Part shown: positions 15,691 to 24,204 of the stretch, in pieces
Position numbering within the stretch: position 1 is the stretch's first letter
How the letters are laid out: every line of letters begins with the position of its first letter
Assembly (NCBI GenBank): GCA_947474995.1
Contig: CANJNJ010000031.1
Coordinates: forward strand, 1 to 41,662
Direction: 5' to 3'
Length of the DNA: 41,662 bases
Origin: Opitutaceae bacterium
GTDB taxonomy: Bacteria; Verrucomicrobiota; Verrucomicrobiia; Opitutales; Opitutaceae
Notes under the pieces: model-generated
Seen by the model: the letters and a program-made list of their open reading frames with translations, nothing else
The model's database searches: none
Told to the model about the DNA's origin: nothing
Position numbers and translations under genes: made by a program

Positions 15691-16986
15691 GTGACGCATA
15701 ATCCGCTTCCTCTTTCCGTCCTGGTCGTCGGCTCCGGCGGGCGCGAACACGCGCTCGTGCGGTCCCTGTTGAATTCGCCCGCCCAACCCCGCGTAATCTG
15801 CGCCCCGGGCAATGCCGGCATCGCCGGCGACGTGACGTGTTTTCCGATTGCCGTCGAAGCGATCGACGACCTGGTCGGGCTCGCCCAACGGGAGAAGATT
15901 GAGTTCGTGGTGGTCGGTCCCGAGGTGCCGTTGGCACTGGGGCTCGCGGATCGACTCCAAGCCGTGCGGATTCCCGTTTACGGTCCCAAGGCCGCCGGGG
16001 CGCGCCTCGAGGCCTCGAAGACCTTTACGAAGCGGATTCTGCTGAAATATAAAATACCCACGGCGGCCGCCGGATTCTTCGACGCCGTGGCGCCGGCGAT
16101 TGCCTACGTGCGCGGCCGGCCGGCCCCGATTGTGATCAAGGCCGACGGCCTGGCGGCCGGCAAAGGTGTGGTCGTGGCCCAGACCCACGCCGAGGCGGAG
16201 GCCGCGGTGCGCGACATGCTGGAAGGCGGCAAGTTCGGCGCGAGCGGCCGGCAGATTCTCGTCGAGGATTGCCTGGTGGGCGAGGAGACTTCGATTCTCG
16301 TCGTCGTCTCGGGTCGCGACTACGTCATCCTGCCGACTTCGCAGGATCACAAGCGGATCGGCGACGGCGACACCGGGCCGAACACCGGTGGGATGGGCGC
16401 CTATTCGCCGGCGGAGGTTGTTACGCCCGCGCTTTTCCAGCGGATCGAGGACGAAATCGTGCGGCCCTCGGTCGACGCGATCGCGGACGAGGGCTTGGAC
16501 TTTTGCGGCACGCTTTTCATCGGGATCATGCTGACGCCGGAGGGCCCGCGAGTCATCGAGTACAATGTGCGCCTCGGCGATCCTGAGACCCAGGTGGTGT
16601 TGCCGCGGCTGGCGACCGATCTGCTCGGCCTGCTCTGGGCGGCGGCGCGGGGCGATCTCGGGAACGTGACACTCGCGGTAAAACCGGAGCACGCGATTTG
16701 CGTCGTGATCGCGGCCCAAGGCTATCCGGACGCCTACGCCAAGGGCGAGGTCATCAAATTTCCGGCGACGCTCCCGGCCGGCGTCACGGTCATTCACGCC
16801 GGCACGGCGACCAATGCGCGGGGCGAAATTGTGACCAATGGCGGGCGCGTGCTGGGCGTGACGGCCCTGGGGCCGACCCTGCAGGCGGCGGCGGCGAGCG
16901 CCTACCATGCCTGTGAGGCGATCGACTGCGCTTCCAAATATTTCCGCCGCGACATCGGGGCGCGGCAGCTCAACCGTGGCGCATGA
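15691..16986 (+). CDS. purD: phosphoribosylamine--glycine ligase
   Basis: PurD joins glycine to phosphoribosylamine with ATP in the second step of purine synthesis. The 431-residue length is usual. Motifs: VLVVGSGGREHALV at the N-terminus, ICAPGNAGIAGD, then VVVGPEVPLALGLADRL and the ATP-grasp core VIKADGLAAGKGVVVA. Further blocks are QDHKRIGDGDTGPNTGGMGA and EYNVRLGDPETQVVLPRL, with metal-binding Glu and Asn. The start is GTG at 15691 (GTGACGCATAAT); no better ATG lies nearby. It is only 13 bases after the LOG-domain gene. Confidence 0.97.
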   Translation: MTHNPLPLSVLVVGSGGREHALVRSLLNSPAQPRVICAPGNAGIAGDVTCFPIAVEAIDDLVGLAQREKIEFVVVGPEVPLALGLADRLQAVRIPVYGPKAAGARLEASKTFTKRILLKYKIPTAAAGFFDAVAPAIAYVRGRPAPIVIKADGLAAGKGVVVAQTHAEAEAAVRDMLEGGKFGASGRQILVEDCLVGEETSILVVVSGRDYVILPTSQDHKRIGDGDTGPNTGGMGAYSPAEVVTPALFQRIEDEIVRPSVDAIADEGLDFCGTLFIGIMLTPEGPRVIEYNVRLGDPETQVVLPRLATDLLGLLWAAARGDLGNVTLAVKPEHAICVVIAAQGYPDAYAKGEVIKFPATLPAGVTVIHAGTATNARGEIVTNGGRVLGVTALGPTLQAAAASAYHACEAIDCASKYFRRDIGARQLNRGA

Positions 16987-17017
16987 GCTTAAAGCTTTGG
17001 TGCGGCTTCCTGACCGT

Positions 17018-17082
17018 TCGTCGTTCCGCTTTTAGGCGGAATCCGAACGGCTCAAGCCTTCCGCCTGAAGGCGAAACGACCA
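17018..17082. repeat. AGGCGGAA paired-hairpin repeat (family A copy 2)
   Basis: The arm TCGTTCCGCTTTTAGGCGGA (17021-17041) faces TTCCGCCTGAAGGCGAAACG (17059-17079) with three mismatches. The spacer ATCCGAACGGCTCAAGCC is shared in outline with copies 1 and 3. Confidence 0.8.
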
Positions 17083-17155
17083 GCGGGTGTGCTGATGGCT
17101 TTATGAAACAGGAAGCGTTTGCGGTGAAGCTTGGCCTCGATTGGGCGTAAACCAT

Positions 17156-17806
17156 ATGTTCATGCGCGTCGTTGCCCTTTTCGTCGGCATTCTTTCTGCG
17201 ATGCAGGCCGCGCCTCCGGCGGAGAACCCGCCCGACCCGCTCGAACGCGATTTGGGCCTGGGGCTGACCTATCATCGCATCCACGACCTCCCGGCTGATT
17301 TGCCGACCCGGACGCCGTCGCCGTTGCAGCCGAGCGTCGTGGATGTGCGCTACGTTCAGGCGAGTCCGGCGGCTGCGACGGCGTTTCTGGCCTGGTTGAA
17401 TTTCCGGGCGTCGCCGCGGGCGCCGATTTTCGTGCTCGCGAACGCCGGCACCGATCGGGCGCTCCTGGCATCGCTCCGCAATGAGGAACCCGGCCAGGGC
17501 TTTCAGATCATCGGCATTGCCGGACTTGGGTTTCAACCCGACCTGGCGGTGCTTTCCAATGCCGAGGACGAACGCCGCGCTTACGATGCCTTGGAAAGCG
17601 GTACGCCGGTTGGAGAACTGGTAACCGACACGCCGGACAAGGTCCGCCATGATGAGGCCAGCCTCGGCCGGGAACGGCGGGGCGAAGACAATTCCGATCC
17701 CGCCCCCGAGGGCACCGCGAAGGTTCGGCCGCCACCCCGACTCGACGCCACCCTCCAACGTGCCGTGCAGGTGCATCGGGCTTTGGTGGCCTTGAAAAAA
17801 ATCTGA
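17156..17806 (+). CDS. secreted protein of unknown function
   Basis: I do not recognise the family. From ATG 17156 (or 17162) the product is 216 or 214 residues, with a short signal peptide (MRVVALFVGILSAMQAAPP) and a probable cleavage after the alanines. The mature part has a conserved-looking beginning (DPLERDLGLGLTYHRIHDLP) and a Rossmann-like alternation (SVVDVRYVQ, APIFVLANAGTDRALLASL, FQIIGIAGLGF). The last 70 residues are charged and probably flexible. A longer frame from TTG 17141 would only add five residues. It lies between purD and the phosphatase gene, with the same direction but a 155-base repeat-bearing gap before it. Coding is supported by the signal peptide and codon-like GC pattern. 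Confidence 0.75.
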   Translation: MFMRVVALFVGILSAMQAAPPAENPPDPLERDLGLGLTYHRIHDLPADLPTRTPSPLQPSVVDVRYVQASPAAATAFLAWLNFRASPRAPIFVLANAGTDRALLASLRNEEPGQGFQIIGIAGLGFQPDLAVLSNAEDERRAYDALESGTPVGELVTDTPDKVRHDEASLGRERRGEDNSDPAPEGTAKVRPPPRLDATLQRAVQVHRALVALKKI

Positions 17807-17875
17807 TCGGGTCGCGTTTGGCCGCTGAATCGGGTTTTGCCTTTCGCCCAAAAGCATGTCCTTTCCCTGCCCACG

Positions 17876-18367
17876 ATGGCCGTACGGGGAACGATCGTCA
17901 CTGTTTGCACAGCCAACATCTGCCGCAGCCCGATGGCTGCGGCGCTCCTCCAGCATGCCCTGGCGGCCGAGCGCGAGCCCCTTCGCTCCCTGAAAGTCAT
18001 CTCGGCCGGTGTCGCGGCCCGGACGGGTGTGCCTGCCTCGGAAAATTCGGTGCAGGCCCTGAAGAAGGTCGGACTCGATATCTCTCGCCATCGCAGCCAG
18101 CCCCTCACGCGGCGCCTGATGGATGATGCCCTCGTTATCTTCTGCATGACCGAGTCCCACCTCGCGATGATTCAGGTGCAGGCGGATCCTCAGCCCGAGA
18201 ATTTGTTTCTCTTCCGGCAATTTCTGGCGGGCGCGGGCGACAAGGAAATCGGCGATCCCTATGGCGGGCCGTTGCGGGTGTACGAGGCGGCGCGCGACGA
18301 GATGGTTGAGGCGATTCCTTCGCTGGTGGCGTACCTTAAGACACTGATCGCCCGCCGGCCGGAATAA
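17876..18367 (+). CDS. low-molecular-weight protein phosphatase family
   Basis: This cytoplasmic phosphatase of the LMW-PTP/YwlE family has the active-site loop [11 protein letters not shown] (C-x5-R-S) at residues 9-19 and the general-acid aspartate in IGDPYGG near residue 130. The 163 residues from ATG 17876 fit the family; an ATG 13 codons upstream would add an unlikely leader. The residue before the Cys-Arg core is Ile (NICRSP). In B. subtilis YwlE, a Thr at this place gives specificity for phospho-arginine, so Ile favours a phospho-tyrosine type enzyme (established for the family, inference here). It precedes glyA, the same order as the ywlE-glyA region of Bacillus, with an 80-base gap. 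Confidence 0.92.
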   Translation: MAVRGTIVTVCTANICRSPMAAALLQHALAAEREPLRSLKVISAGVAARTGVPASENSVQALKKVGLDISRHRSQPLTRRLMDDALVIFCMTESHLAMIQVQADPQPENLFLFRQFLAGAGDKEIGDPYGGPLRVYEAARDEMVEAIPSLVAYLKTLIARRPE

Positions 18368-18447
18368 ATTTCAATTTTCGCCCGACCGATTTCGACTCTA
18401 ACTGCGCTTCGTTGCCCCTTTCCGCTTCGCCAAAAAACACTTCCTCC

Positions 18448-19716
18448 ATGTCCCTCGCCTCCGCGCCGCTCCGCCAACTCGATCCTGAAGTCTACGCCGC
18501 CATCGCCGCTGAATTTGCCCGGCAGCAAAATCACATCGAGTTGATTGCGTCCGAGAATTTCACCTATCCCGCGGTCCTCGAGGCCCAGGGCAGCGTGCTG
18601 ACGAACAAGTACGCCGAGGGTTATCCGGGGAAGCGCTGGTACGGTGGCTGCGAGCAGGTGGACAAGATCGAGAATCTCGCCATCGAGCGCGCAAAGAAAC
18701 TCTTTGGAGCGGATCACGCGAACGTCCAGCCGCACTCCGGCTCGCAGGCCAACTTCGCCGTGTACACGGCCGTCCTGAAGCCCGGCGACAAGGTCCTCGG
18801 CATGAATCTCAGCCACGGCGGCCACCTGACGCACGGGAACCCCGCGAATTTCTCGGGCAAGCTTTATCAATTCTGCCAGTACGGCGTGCGCGAGGACAAT
18901 GGGTTGATCGACTACGATGAACTCGCCGTGGTCGCGCAGCGCGAGAAACCCCGGATGATCACGGTCGGCGCGAGTGCGTATTCGCGCGTGATCGATTTTG
19001 CCCGGATGGGTGAAATCGCCCGCAGCGTGGGCGCCTATCTTTTTGCCGACATCGCCCATATCGCGGGCCTCGTGGCGGCGGGGATTCATCCCTCGCCGGT
19101 GCCGCACGCCGATTTTGTCACGACGACCACGCACAAGACGCTGCGCGGTCCGCGGGGCGGCCTCGTGCTGTGCCGGGCCGAGCACGCGAAGGCGATCGAC
19201 TCGGCGGTGTTTCCCGGCGGCCAGGGCGGTCCGCTGATGCACGTCATCGCGGCCAAGGCGGTTTGCCTCGCCGAGTGCCTGAAGCCGGAGTTCAAGACCT
19301 ATTCCGCGCAAATCGTCAAAAACGCCCGCGCCCTCGCCGCGGCGATGGAGCAGCGCGGTTACAAGATCGTTTCGGGCGGCACCGACAATCACCTGATGCT
19401 GGTCGACCTGCGCCCGAAGTATCCGGAACTCACGGCCAAGCGTGCCCAGGAGACCCTCGATCTCGCCCACGTCACCTGCAACAAGAACACCGTGCCGTTC
19501 GAAACCCGCAGTCCGTTTCAGGCCTCGGGGATCCGGCTCGGCACGCCGGCGGTCACGACGCGCGGGTTCGTCGAGAGCGAGATGGCCGAAATCGCGGGTT
19601 GCCTCGACACGGTGCTCGCCGCCATCGGCACGCCGGGCGAGGCCGACGCCATCGCCGGCGTGAAAGCGCGCGTGGCGGAGCTGACGGCTCGGCATCCGCT
19701 GCCGTATAAGCTGTAG
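18448..19716 (+). CDS. glyA: serine hydroxymethyltransferase
   Basis: GlyA is a PLP enzyme that converts serine and tetrahydrofolate to glycine and 5,10-methylene-THF, the main source of one-carbon units. The 422-residue length is normal. Motifs: [48 protein letters not shown] and [15 protein letters not shown]. The PLP lysine sits in [13 protein letters not shown], and [20 protein letters not shown] is the folate and active-site region near the C-terminus. ATG 18448 is chosen; a longer frame from TTG 18412 adds a Ser-rich leader that is not typical. It follows the phosphatase gene and is followed by a hairpin at 19754-19797. Confidence 0.98.
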   Translation: MSLASAPLRQLDPEVYAAIAAEFARQQNHIELIASENFTYPAVLEAQGSVLTNKYAEGYPGKRWYGGCEQVDKIENLAIERAKKLFGADHANVQPHSGSQANFAVYTAVLKPGDKVLGMNLSHGGHLTHGNPANFSGKLYQFCQYGVREDNGLIDYDELAVVAQREKPRMITVGASAYSRVIDFARMGEIARSVGAYLFADIAHIAGLVAAGIHPSPVPHADFVTTTTHKTLRGPRGGLVLCRAEHAKAIDSAVFPGGQGGPLMHVIAAKAVCLAECLKPEFKTYSAQIVKNARALAAAMEQRGYKIVSGGTDNHLMLVDLRPKYPELTAKRAQETLDLAHVTCNKNTVPFETRSPFQASGIRLGTPAVTTRGFVESEMAEIAGCLDTVLAAIGTPGEADAIAGVKARVAELTARHPLPYKL

Positions 19717-19753
19717 CGCGGGGCTCGAGGGTGGTGGTAAAGGGCCTGTCACT

Positions 19754-19797
19754 CTGAAAGGTGAATGCCGATGAGGACATCGGGTTCCACCTTTCAG
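19754..19797. repeat. 20-bp hairpin downstream of glyA
   Basis: CTGAAAGGTGAATGCCGATG (19754-19773) and CATCGGGTTCCACCTTTCAG (19778-19797) are inverted with three mismatches and an AGGA loop. It could stop transcription of glyA, but the following GTGGGGTCGTTTT is a poor T-run, so a repeat element is as likely. Confidence 0.65.
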
Positions 19798-19951
19798 TGG
19801 GGTCGTTTTCGGAGCGGGCAGGCATTCCGACTGCAACGTTCCGGCTAAGGGGTAGGCAAACCACCGCGCCCTGGGAAAAATAGTTGGCGCCCGGGGGACC
19901 AAAAACCTCGCCTTGGCGTCAGGATGCGAAGTCTCTTTGCTGGTCCTTTTC

Positions 19952-21289
19952 GTGCCCGCCGCCACCCCCAGTTCTGCTGTTCCTGCTCCCACCGAGCGAC
20001 CGCTGTCGCTCGGCGTGATTTTTCTCACGCTCTATATCGACCTGATCGGCTTCTCGATCATTTTCCCGCTCGGGCCGGACCTGTTGGAATATTACCTCAA
20101 GCTCGAGGGGCAAAGCGGCTTGTTGGGCGATTTGGTGGCCCGGACGGATGCGCTGGCCCATGCCTTCGGGATCCCCAACTACGCGCCGGTGTTGTTTGGC
20201 GGCGTCATCAGCTCGATTTTTTCGCTTCTGCAATTCGTCTTCGCCCCGTTCTGGGGCGCCGTGAGCGATCGCCGCGGGCGGCGGGGCGTGCTGCTGCTGA
20301 CGGTCGCGGGCACCGCCCTGGGTTACTTCCTCTGGGTGGTGAGCGGATCGTTCTGGCTGTTTCTCGTCTCGCGGATCGTGAGCGGCGGATTCAGCGGGAA
20401 TCTGTCCGTGGCGACGGCGGCGGTGGCCGATGTCACCACGCGCGAGGAACGTTCGAAAGCGATGGGTCTCGTCGGCGCGGCCTTTGGACTCGGGCTCGTG
20501 ACGGGGCCGACCATCGGAGCGTTGACTGCGCATTTCAATCTCCTGGCCAACCACCCGTCGCTGGCGCGCTTGGGGATCAATCCGTTTTCCGTGCCCGCGC
20601 TCGTGGCCCTGGGGTTGTGCCTCGTGAACCTTTGCTGGATCAGCGCGCGTTTCCGCGAGACGCTTTCCCCGGAGGCGCGGGGCCGGGCGGCTGAGCCCCG
20701 GCTGCGCAATCCGATTCGGGCGATCCTCGGATTGGAAAATCCCGCCGTGCGCCGCACCAACCTGGTGGCGTTCGTCTTCTCGGTCGCGTTCGTCGCGATG
20801 GAAGCCTCGCTGACGTTTCTCGCCACGCAGCGCTTTGGCTACACGGCGCAGGAAAACGGCATGATGCTCGGTTACCTCGGCGTCTGCGCCATCATCACCC
20901 AGGGCTACATCGTGCGGCGAATGCTCAAGGTCATCCGCGAGACGCGCGTGCTGACGTATGGGTTGATCTTCACCGTCGTGGGAATGCTGATTATCGGGTA
21001 CGCCCTGCGCCCCTGGATGCTTTATGTCGGACTCGCCTGGCTCGCGCTCGGGTCCGGCCTGGTGAACCCGTCCACGACCGGGCTGATTTCCCTCTACGCG
21101 ACGGCGGTGGAACAGGGCCGGGTGCTCGGGATCTTTCGCTCGCTGAGCGCGCTGGCGCGCGCGTTCACGCCCATTCTGGCGGGCGTCGTGTTCTGGCGGT
21201 TCGGTTCCACCAGCGTCTTCGTTGGCGGCGCGGTCCTGGCGGTGGTCGCTCTCATCCTAGGTATCGGTTTGCCGCAACCCGAGAAATGA
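19952..21289 (+). CDS. MFS transporter (DHA1-like)
   Basis: This is a major facilitator superfamily permease in the cytoplasmic membrane with about 12 predicted segments. The first reads LSLGVIFLTLYIDLIGFSII, as in tetracycline- and drug-type DHA1 carriers. The MFS motif A is visible as GAVSDRRGRRGVLLL near residue 100, and a motif-C-like GLVGAAFGLGLVTGPTIGA follows in segment 5. Only non-ATG starts are available: I take GTG 19952, which gives 445 residues and a short Pro/Ala leader; TTG 19913 is possible. Substrate unknown. Its stop codon overlaps an ATG of the next gene (ATGA at 21286-21289), suggesting coupled expression with the lipoprotein gene. Confidence 0.88.
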   Translation: MPAATPSSAVPAPTERPLSLGVIFLTLYIDLIGFSIIFPLGPDLLEYYLKLEGQSGLLGDLVARTDALAHAFGIPNYAPVLFGGVISSIFSLLQFVFAPFWGAVSDRRGRRGVLLLTVAGTALGYFLWVVSGSFWLFLVSRIVSGGFSGNLSVATAAVADVTTREERSKAMGLVGAAFGLGLVTGPTIGALTAHFNLLANHPSLARLGINPFSVPALVALGLCLVNLCWISARFRETLSPEARGRAAEPRLRNPIRAILGLENPAVRRTNLVAFVFSVAFVAMEASLTFLATQRFGYTAQENGMMLGYLGVCAIITQGYIVRRMLKVIRETRVLTYGLIFTVVGMLIIGYALRPWMLYVGLAWLALGSGLVNPSTTGLISLYATAVEQGRVLGIFRSLSALARAFTPILAGVVFWRFGSTSVFVGGAVLAVVALILGIGLPQPEK

Positions 21290-22647
21290 AATTGGGGGAG
21301 AGGAAGCCGCGTCGGGTTCGTCGTTCCGCCTTTAGGCGTAATCCGAGCGGTCCAAATCTTCCGCCTAAAGGCGGAACGACAAACCCGAACCCAGAGTTTC
21401 TTCCGGCACGCGGTTTGGTCGCTGCATCGCGCGCTTCGTGCTTCCGGTTGGGCTGGCTGCGCGGCCTCGGGCTGCTCCCCATCGTGGCCGGACTCCTGTT
21501 TCTCACCGGCTGCTCGGTCCTCCCGTTTCGCCGCGAACCGCCCCGGCCGGGCCGGACCACGCTGGGAGCGAAGCTCGTGATCCTGCCCGCGGAGACGATT
21601 GGGAGTTACCTTATCATCGAGACGAAGTGGGATCGCTTTGGACCGTATCGGTTCCTGGTCGACACCGGTTCATCCATCACGCTCATCACGCCCGCGCTGG
21701 CCAGGCGGTACCCGAGTTCCGCGGCTTACCTGCCGGCCACGCCCCGGGTGCGGGTGACCGGCGCGGACGGGAACCTTACCGAATTGCCCGCCACGTCGCT
21801 GCGCCGGCTCGAGCTGGGCGACGCCCGCTTCGAGGATGTCCCGGCGTTGGTGTACGATTGCGCGCCGCTTTCGGCCCACCTCGGCGTGAAGATCGACGGC
21901 GTGCTGGGCTTCCCGCTCTTCCGCGAAACCGTGCTGACACTCGACTATCCGGGCAGCCGCGTGCTCCTGCAGTCACCCTCGTCGGGCGCGCTGGTTCCCG
22001 GGACGGTGCTGCCCTTCGACGACGCGCGCAAAACCCCGCTCATTCACGTGCAACTCGGGGAGCGTTCGCTCGTGGCGCTGATCGATTCGGGCAGCGACGC
22101 GGCGTTCAGCCTGAATCCCGTCGGCTTGGAACCGCGCTTTGCCTTTGGGCCGCGCGCGGGGGCGACGGTGGGAACCTTGGTGGGGGATCGCCGGCAGCAA
22201 ATCGGCCGCCTCGCCGAGCCGCTGACGATCGCGAACCAGATTTTTCCACACCCCGTGGTGGATTTGACCGATGAGCTTTCCACGATTGGTGGCGACCTGC
22301 TGAAATATTTTACCGTCACTTTTGATCAGGAGCACGATCGGGTGACCTTTTTCCGGGAGGCGCGGACGCCGATTGAAATCGGGCCGCAGCGCAGCGCGGG
22401 AGTGAGTTTCAGCAAGACGCCCGCGTATTGGAAAATCGCCGGCGTCATCCCCGCTTCGCCCGCCGCCGCCGCGGGGATTCATCTCGGCGATCTGGTCACG
22501 CGGATTAACGGCGAGCTCGTGGCCAAGTGGGATTTGCGCCGCTACGAACAACTCGTGGCGACCGCAGGGGAGATCGCGCTGACCTTTCTGAACGGCGCGA
22601 ACGAGACCGCGCCGCTACCGGTCAAGGTTTTCGACCTCGTGCCGTAG
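21286..22647 (+). CDS. predicted lipoprotein with twin aspartyl-protease repeats and PDZ domain
   Basis: The body is a retropepsin-like pair: FRFLVDTGSSITLI is clear at about residues 123-136 in the first half (YRFLVDTGSS), and VALIDSGSDAAFSL occurs in the second half. Each carries the D-[TS]-G-S active-site motif, so both catalytic aspartates of one protease may come from one chain. LDGVLG-type turns (IDGVLGFPLF, IGGDLLKYF) follow each. The last 90 residues are a PDZ domain (IAGVIPASPAAAAGIHLGDL, VTRINGEL). A lipobox FLTGC ends a hydrophobic segment at residues 60-76. The first 45 residues are encoded by a family A repeat; starting at TTG 21415 or TTG 21448 would leave a normal lipoprotein signal. 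The ATGA overlap with the MFS gene favours 21286. So the start is uncertain, the function fairly clear. Confidence 0.82.
   Translation: MKLGERKPRRVRRSAFRRNPSGPNLPPKGGTTNPNPEFLPARGLVAASRASCFRLGWLRGLGLLPIVAGLLFLTGCSVLPFRREPPRPGRTTLGAKLVILPAETIGSYLIIETKWDRFGPYRFLVDTGSSITLITPALARRYPSSAAYLPATPRVRVTGADGNLTELPATSLRRLELGDARFEDVPALVYDCAPLSAHLGVKIDGVLGFPLFRETVLTLDYPGSRVLLQSPSSGALVPGTVLPFDDARKTPLIHVQLGERSLVALIDSGSDAAFSLNPVGLEPRFAFGPRAGATVGTLVGDRRQQIGRLAEPLTIANQIFPHPVVDLTDELSTIGGDLLKYFTVTFDQEHDRVTFFREARTPIEIGPQRSAGVSFSKTPAYWKIAGVIPASPAAAAGIHLGDLVTRINGELVAKWDLRRYEQLVATAGEIALTFLNGANETAPLPVKVFDLVP
21314..21386. repeat. AGGCGGAA paired-hairpin repeat (family A copy 3), inside an open frame
   Basis: The 28-base arms at 21314-21341 and 21359-21386 are inverted with two mismatches. 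The element reads in frame as part of the lipoprotein ORF and encodes Arg-, Pro- and Gly-rich sequence. Confidence 0.85.
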
Positions 22648-22685
22648 ACCCGCCCGGTCCCGGTGTTTGCCGTGAGGCCCGAAGC

Positions 22686-22714
22686 CCATTTGTCATCTAA
22701 TAGATGACAAATGG
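22686..22714. repeat. perfect palindrome around TCATCTAATAGATGA (family E copy 2)
   Basis: 14-base perfect arms around one central A, sharing the inner 23 bases with 12680-12710 (same sequence read on the other strand at the centre). It sits between two convergent genes, where no operator is expected. Confidence 0.85.
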
Positions 22715-22765
22715 CCCGAACGGGGCGCGCGGCGGGGTGTCCGACGCCGCAGCCTAAATCTCAAC

Positions 22766-24091
22766 CTAAGCTTTTCTCCGGAGGAGAAAAGCGGCGCCGC
22801 CGTCGTGGCCGGTTTCCCAGGGCAGGCTGATGACGCTCTTCTCGCGCGTGAACGCCCCGCCGGCCCGGCTCAGGAAGAATTCGCGGACGACGTGCTCATT
22901 CTCCTCGGTATCGATGCTGCACGTGGAATAAACCAGCCGGCCGCGCGGACCCACCAGCCGGGCCGCGGCGTGCAACAGCGAGAGCTGCTGGCGCGGGTGC
23001 TTCTTGAAATCGCCGGCCTGCAGGCGCCATTTCACGTCGACGCGGTGGCGCATCACGCCGGTGTTCGAGCACGGCGCGTCAAGCAACACGGCATCGTAGA
23101 CCGGCGGCAGCTCATGTTCCTGCAGGACCGAACCGATTTCGCCGAGGAGGTCCGCCTGGACGAGCGCGACATTGACCGTGGTGACCCGCGAAAGATTTTC
23201 CTTCAGCCGTTCGATGCGGGCGGTCGGCAGATCGACCGCGACCAGCTGGCCGGCTTTCATGGCGTCGGCAATCATCAGACTCTTGCCGCCGGGCGCGGCA
23301 CAGAGGTCGAGCACCTTCTCGCCCGCTTGCGGCGCGAGGAGTTCGATGGGGAGCCGGGTCGAAGGATCCTGCAGATAAATCTGACCGGAGCGCAGCAGTG
23401 GTTCGACTTTGGCCCAATGACCCGACTCGACCTCGAACATTTCGGGCCAGCGCGTCGGTTTGAGAAAATCGGGGATGACGGGACTCGCGCCGTCCTTGGC
23501 CACCAGGGGACGCCAGCGCGCGTAGACGGGCGCCGGCTGCTGGTTCCACTCGAGTAACTCGCGCGTCGCCTTGGCGCCGAATTGGGTGAGCCAGCTTCGG
23601 ACCAGCCACTCGGGGTGGGAAAAATATTCCGCCAGCACGGCCGCGCCGGCGTCGGCGGGCGGCACGGGCACGGCGAGGGCCTCAATCAGTTTTCGGCCCA
23701 CGGCATTGACGAGGCGGGCTTCGGCCGGGCTGGCGAGCGCCTTGGTCTGTTCGACGGCATGATGCACGACTTTCGCCCCGTGACCCTCGCGGGCCTCGCC
23801 TTTCGCGTTGGCTGATTCCAGTAATTCGTAGCCCGCAACGAAAAGGACCGCCCGGGTCGCGAAGCGGGGAGGGTGGGCGACGAGCCGGCCCAAGGCCGCC
23901 TCGATCCGGCCGAAGTGCCGGACCACGCCCAGCACCAAATGCTGGCAGCGGGCACGCTCCGTCGGCGGGAAGTTTCGGGGCAGGGTATCGAGCAGGGCGT
24001 CAATGCGCTCGCGGCGATCCAGCCAGCGGGCGACCAACCGGGCGGCAGTCGGCCAGGCGGCGGGCGCCGCAAATTCGTCGGTGGAGGTCAT
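22766..24091 (-). CDS. rsmB: 16S rRNA (cytosine-C5)-methyltransferase, RsmB type
   Basis: The 441-residue protein has an N-terminal NusB-like helical domain (about residues 10-145) and a C-terminal RsmB/Sun-type SAM methyltransferase domain. RsmB methylates C967 of 16S rRNA. Motifs: VLDLCAAPGGKSLMIADAMK (SAM binding), VAVDLPTARIERLKENL and VLLDAPCSNTGVMRHRVDVK. LVYSTCSIDTEENEHVV carries the catalytic cysteine (the TC motif), and the cysteine of APCSNTG is the second conserved one. The order NusB domain then methyltransferase marks RsmB rather than RsmF. It is convergent with the lipoprotein gene and divergent from the GreA-family gene. ATG 24091. Confidence 0.93.
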   Translation of the reverse strand: MTSTDEFAAPAAWPTAARLVARWLDRRERIDALLDTLPRNFPPTERARCQHLVLGVVRHFGRIEAALGRLVAHPPRFATRAVLFVAGYELLESANAKGEAREGHGAKVVHHAVEQTKALASPAEARLVNAVGRKLIEALAVPVPPADAGAAVLAEYFSHPEWLVRSWLTQFGAKATRELLEWNQQPAPVYARWRPLVAKDGASPVIPDFLKPTRWPEMFEVESGHWAKVEPLLRSGQIYLQDPSTRLPIELLAPQAGEKVLDLCAAPGGKSLMIADAMKAGQLVAVDLPTARIERLKENLSRVTTVNVALVQADLLGEIGSVLQEHELPPVYDAVLLDAPCSNTGVMRHRVDVKWRLQAGDFKKHPRQQLSLLHAAARLVGPRGRLVYSTCSIDTEENEHVVREFFLSRAGGAFTREKSVISLPWETGHDGGAAFLLRRKA

Positions 24092-24145
24092 GCGCGCAGC
24101 CGTTCCCCCATGAAAGCAGGATTTTCACTCGGACTGACACTCGGT

Positions 24146-24175
24146 TTGACAAGGTAAGACATTCTCCGCTCTACT
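24146..24175 (+). promoter_or_regulatory. possible sigma-70 type promoter of the GreA-family gene
   Basis: TTGACA at 24146-24151 matches the -35 consensus perfectly. A weaker -10 (TCTACT, 24170-24175) follows after 18 bases. The start codon is 30 bases further on. Confidence 0.4.
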
Positions 24176-24204
24176 CTCCTGTTCAGGCCATCACACACGC
24201 AACC

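Noticed and set aside
14334-15821. 495-residue minus-strand frame opposite the LOG-domain gene
   Set aside because: The plus strand carries LOG motifs; the minus frame has none.
18259-20028. 589-residue open frame antisense to glyA
   Set aside because: Same reason: glyA on the plus strand is certain.
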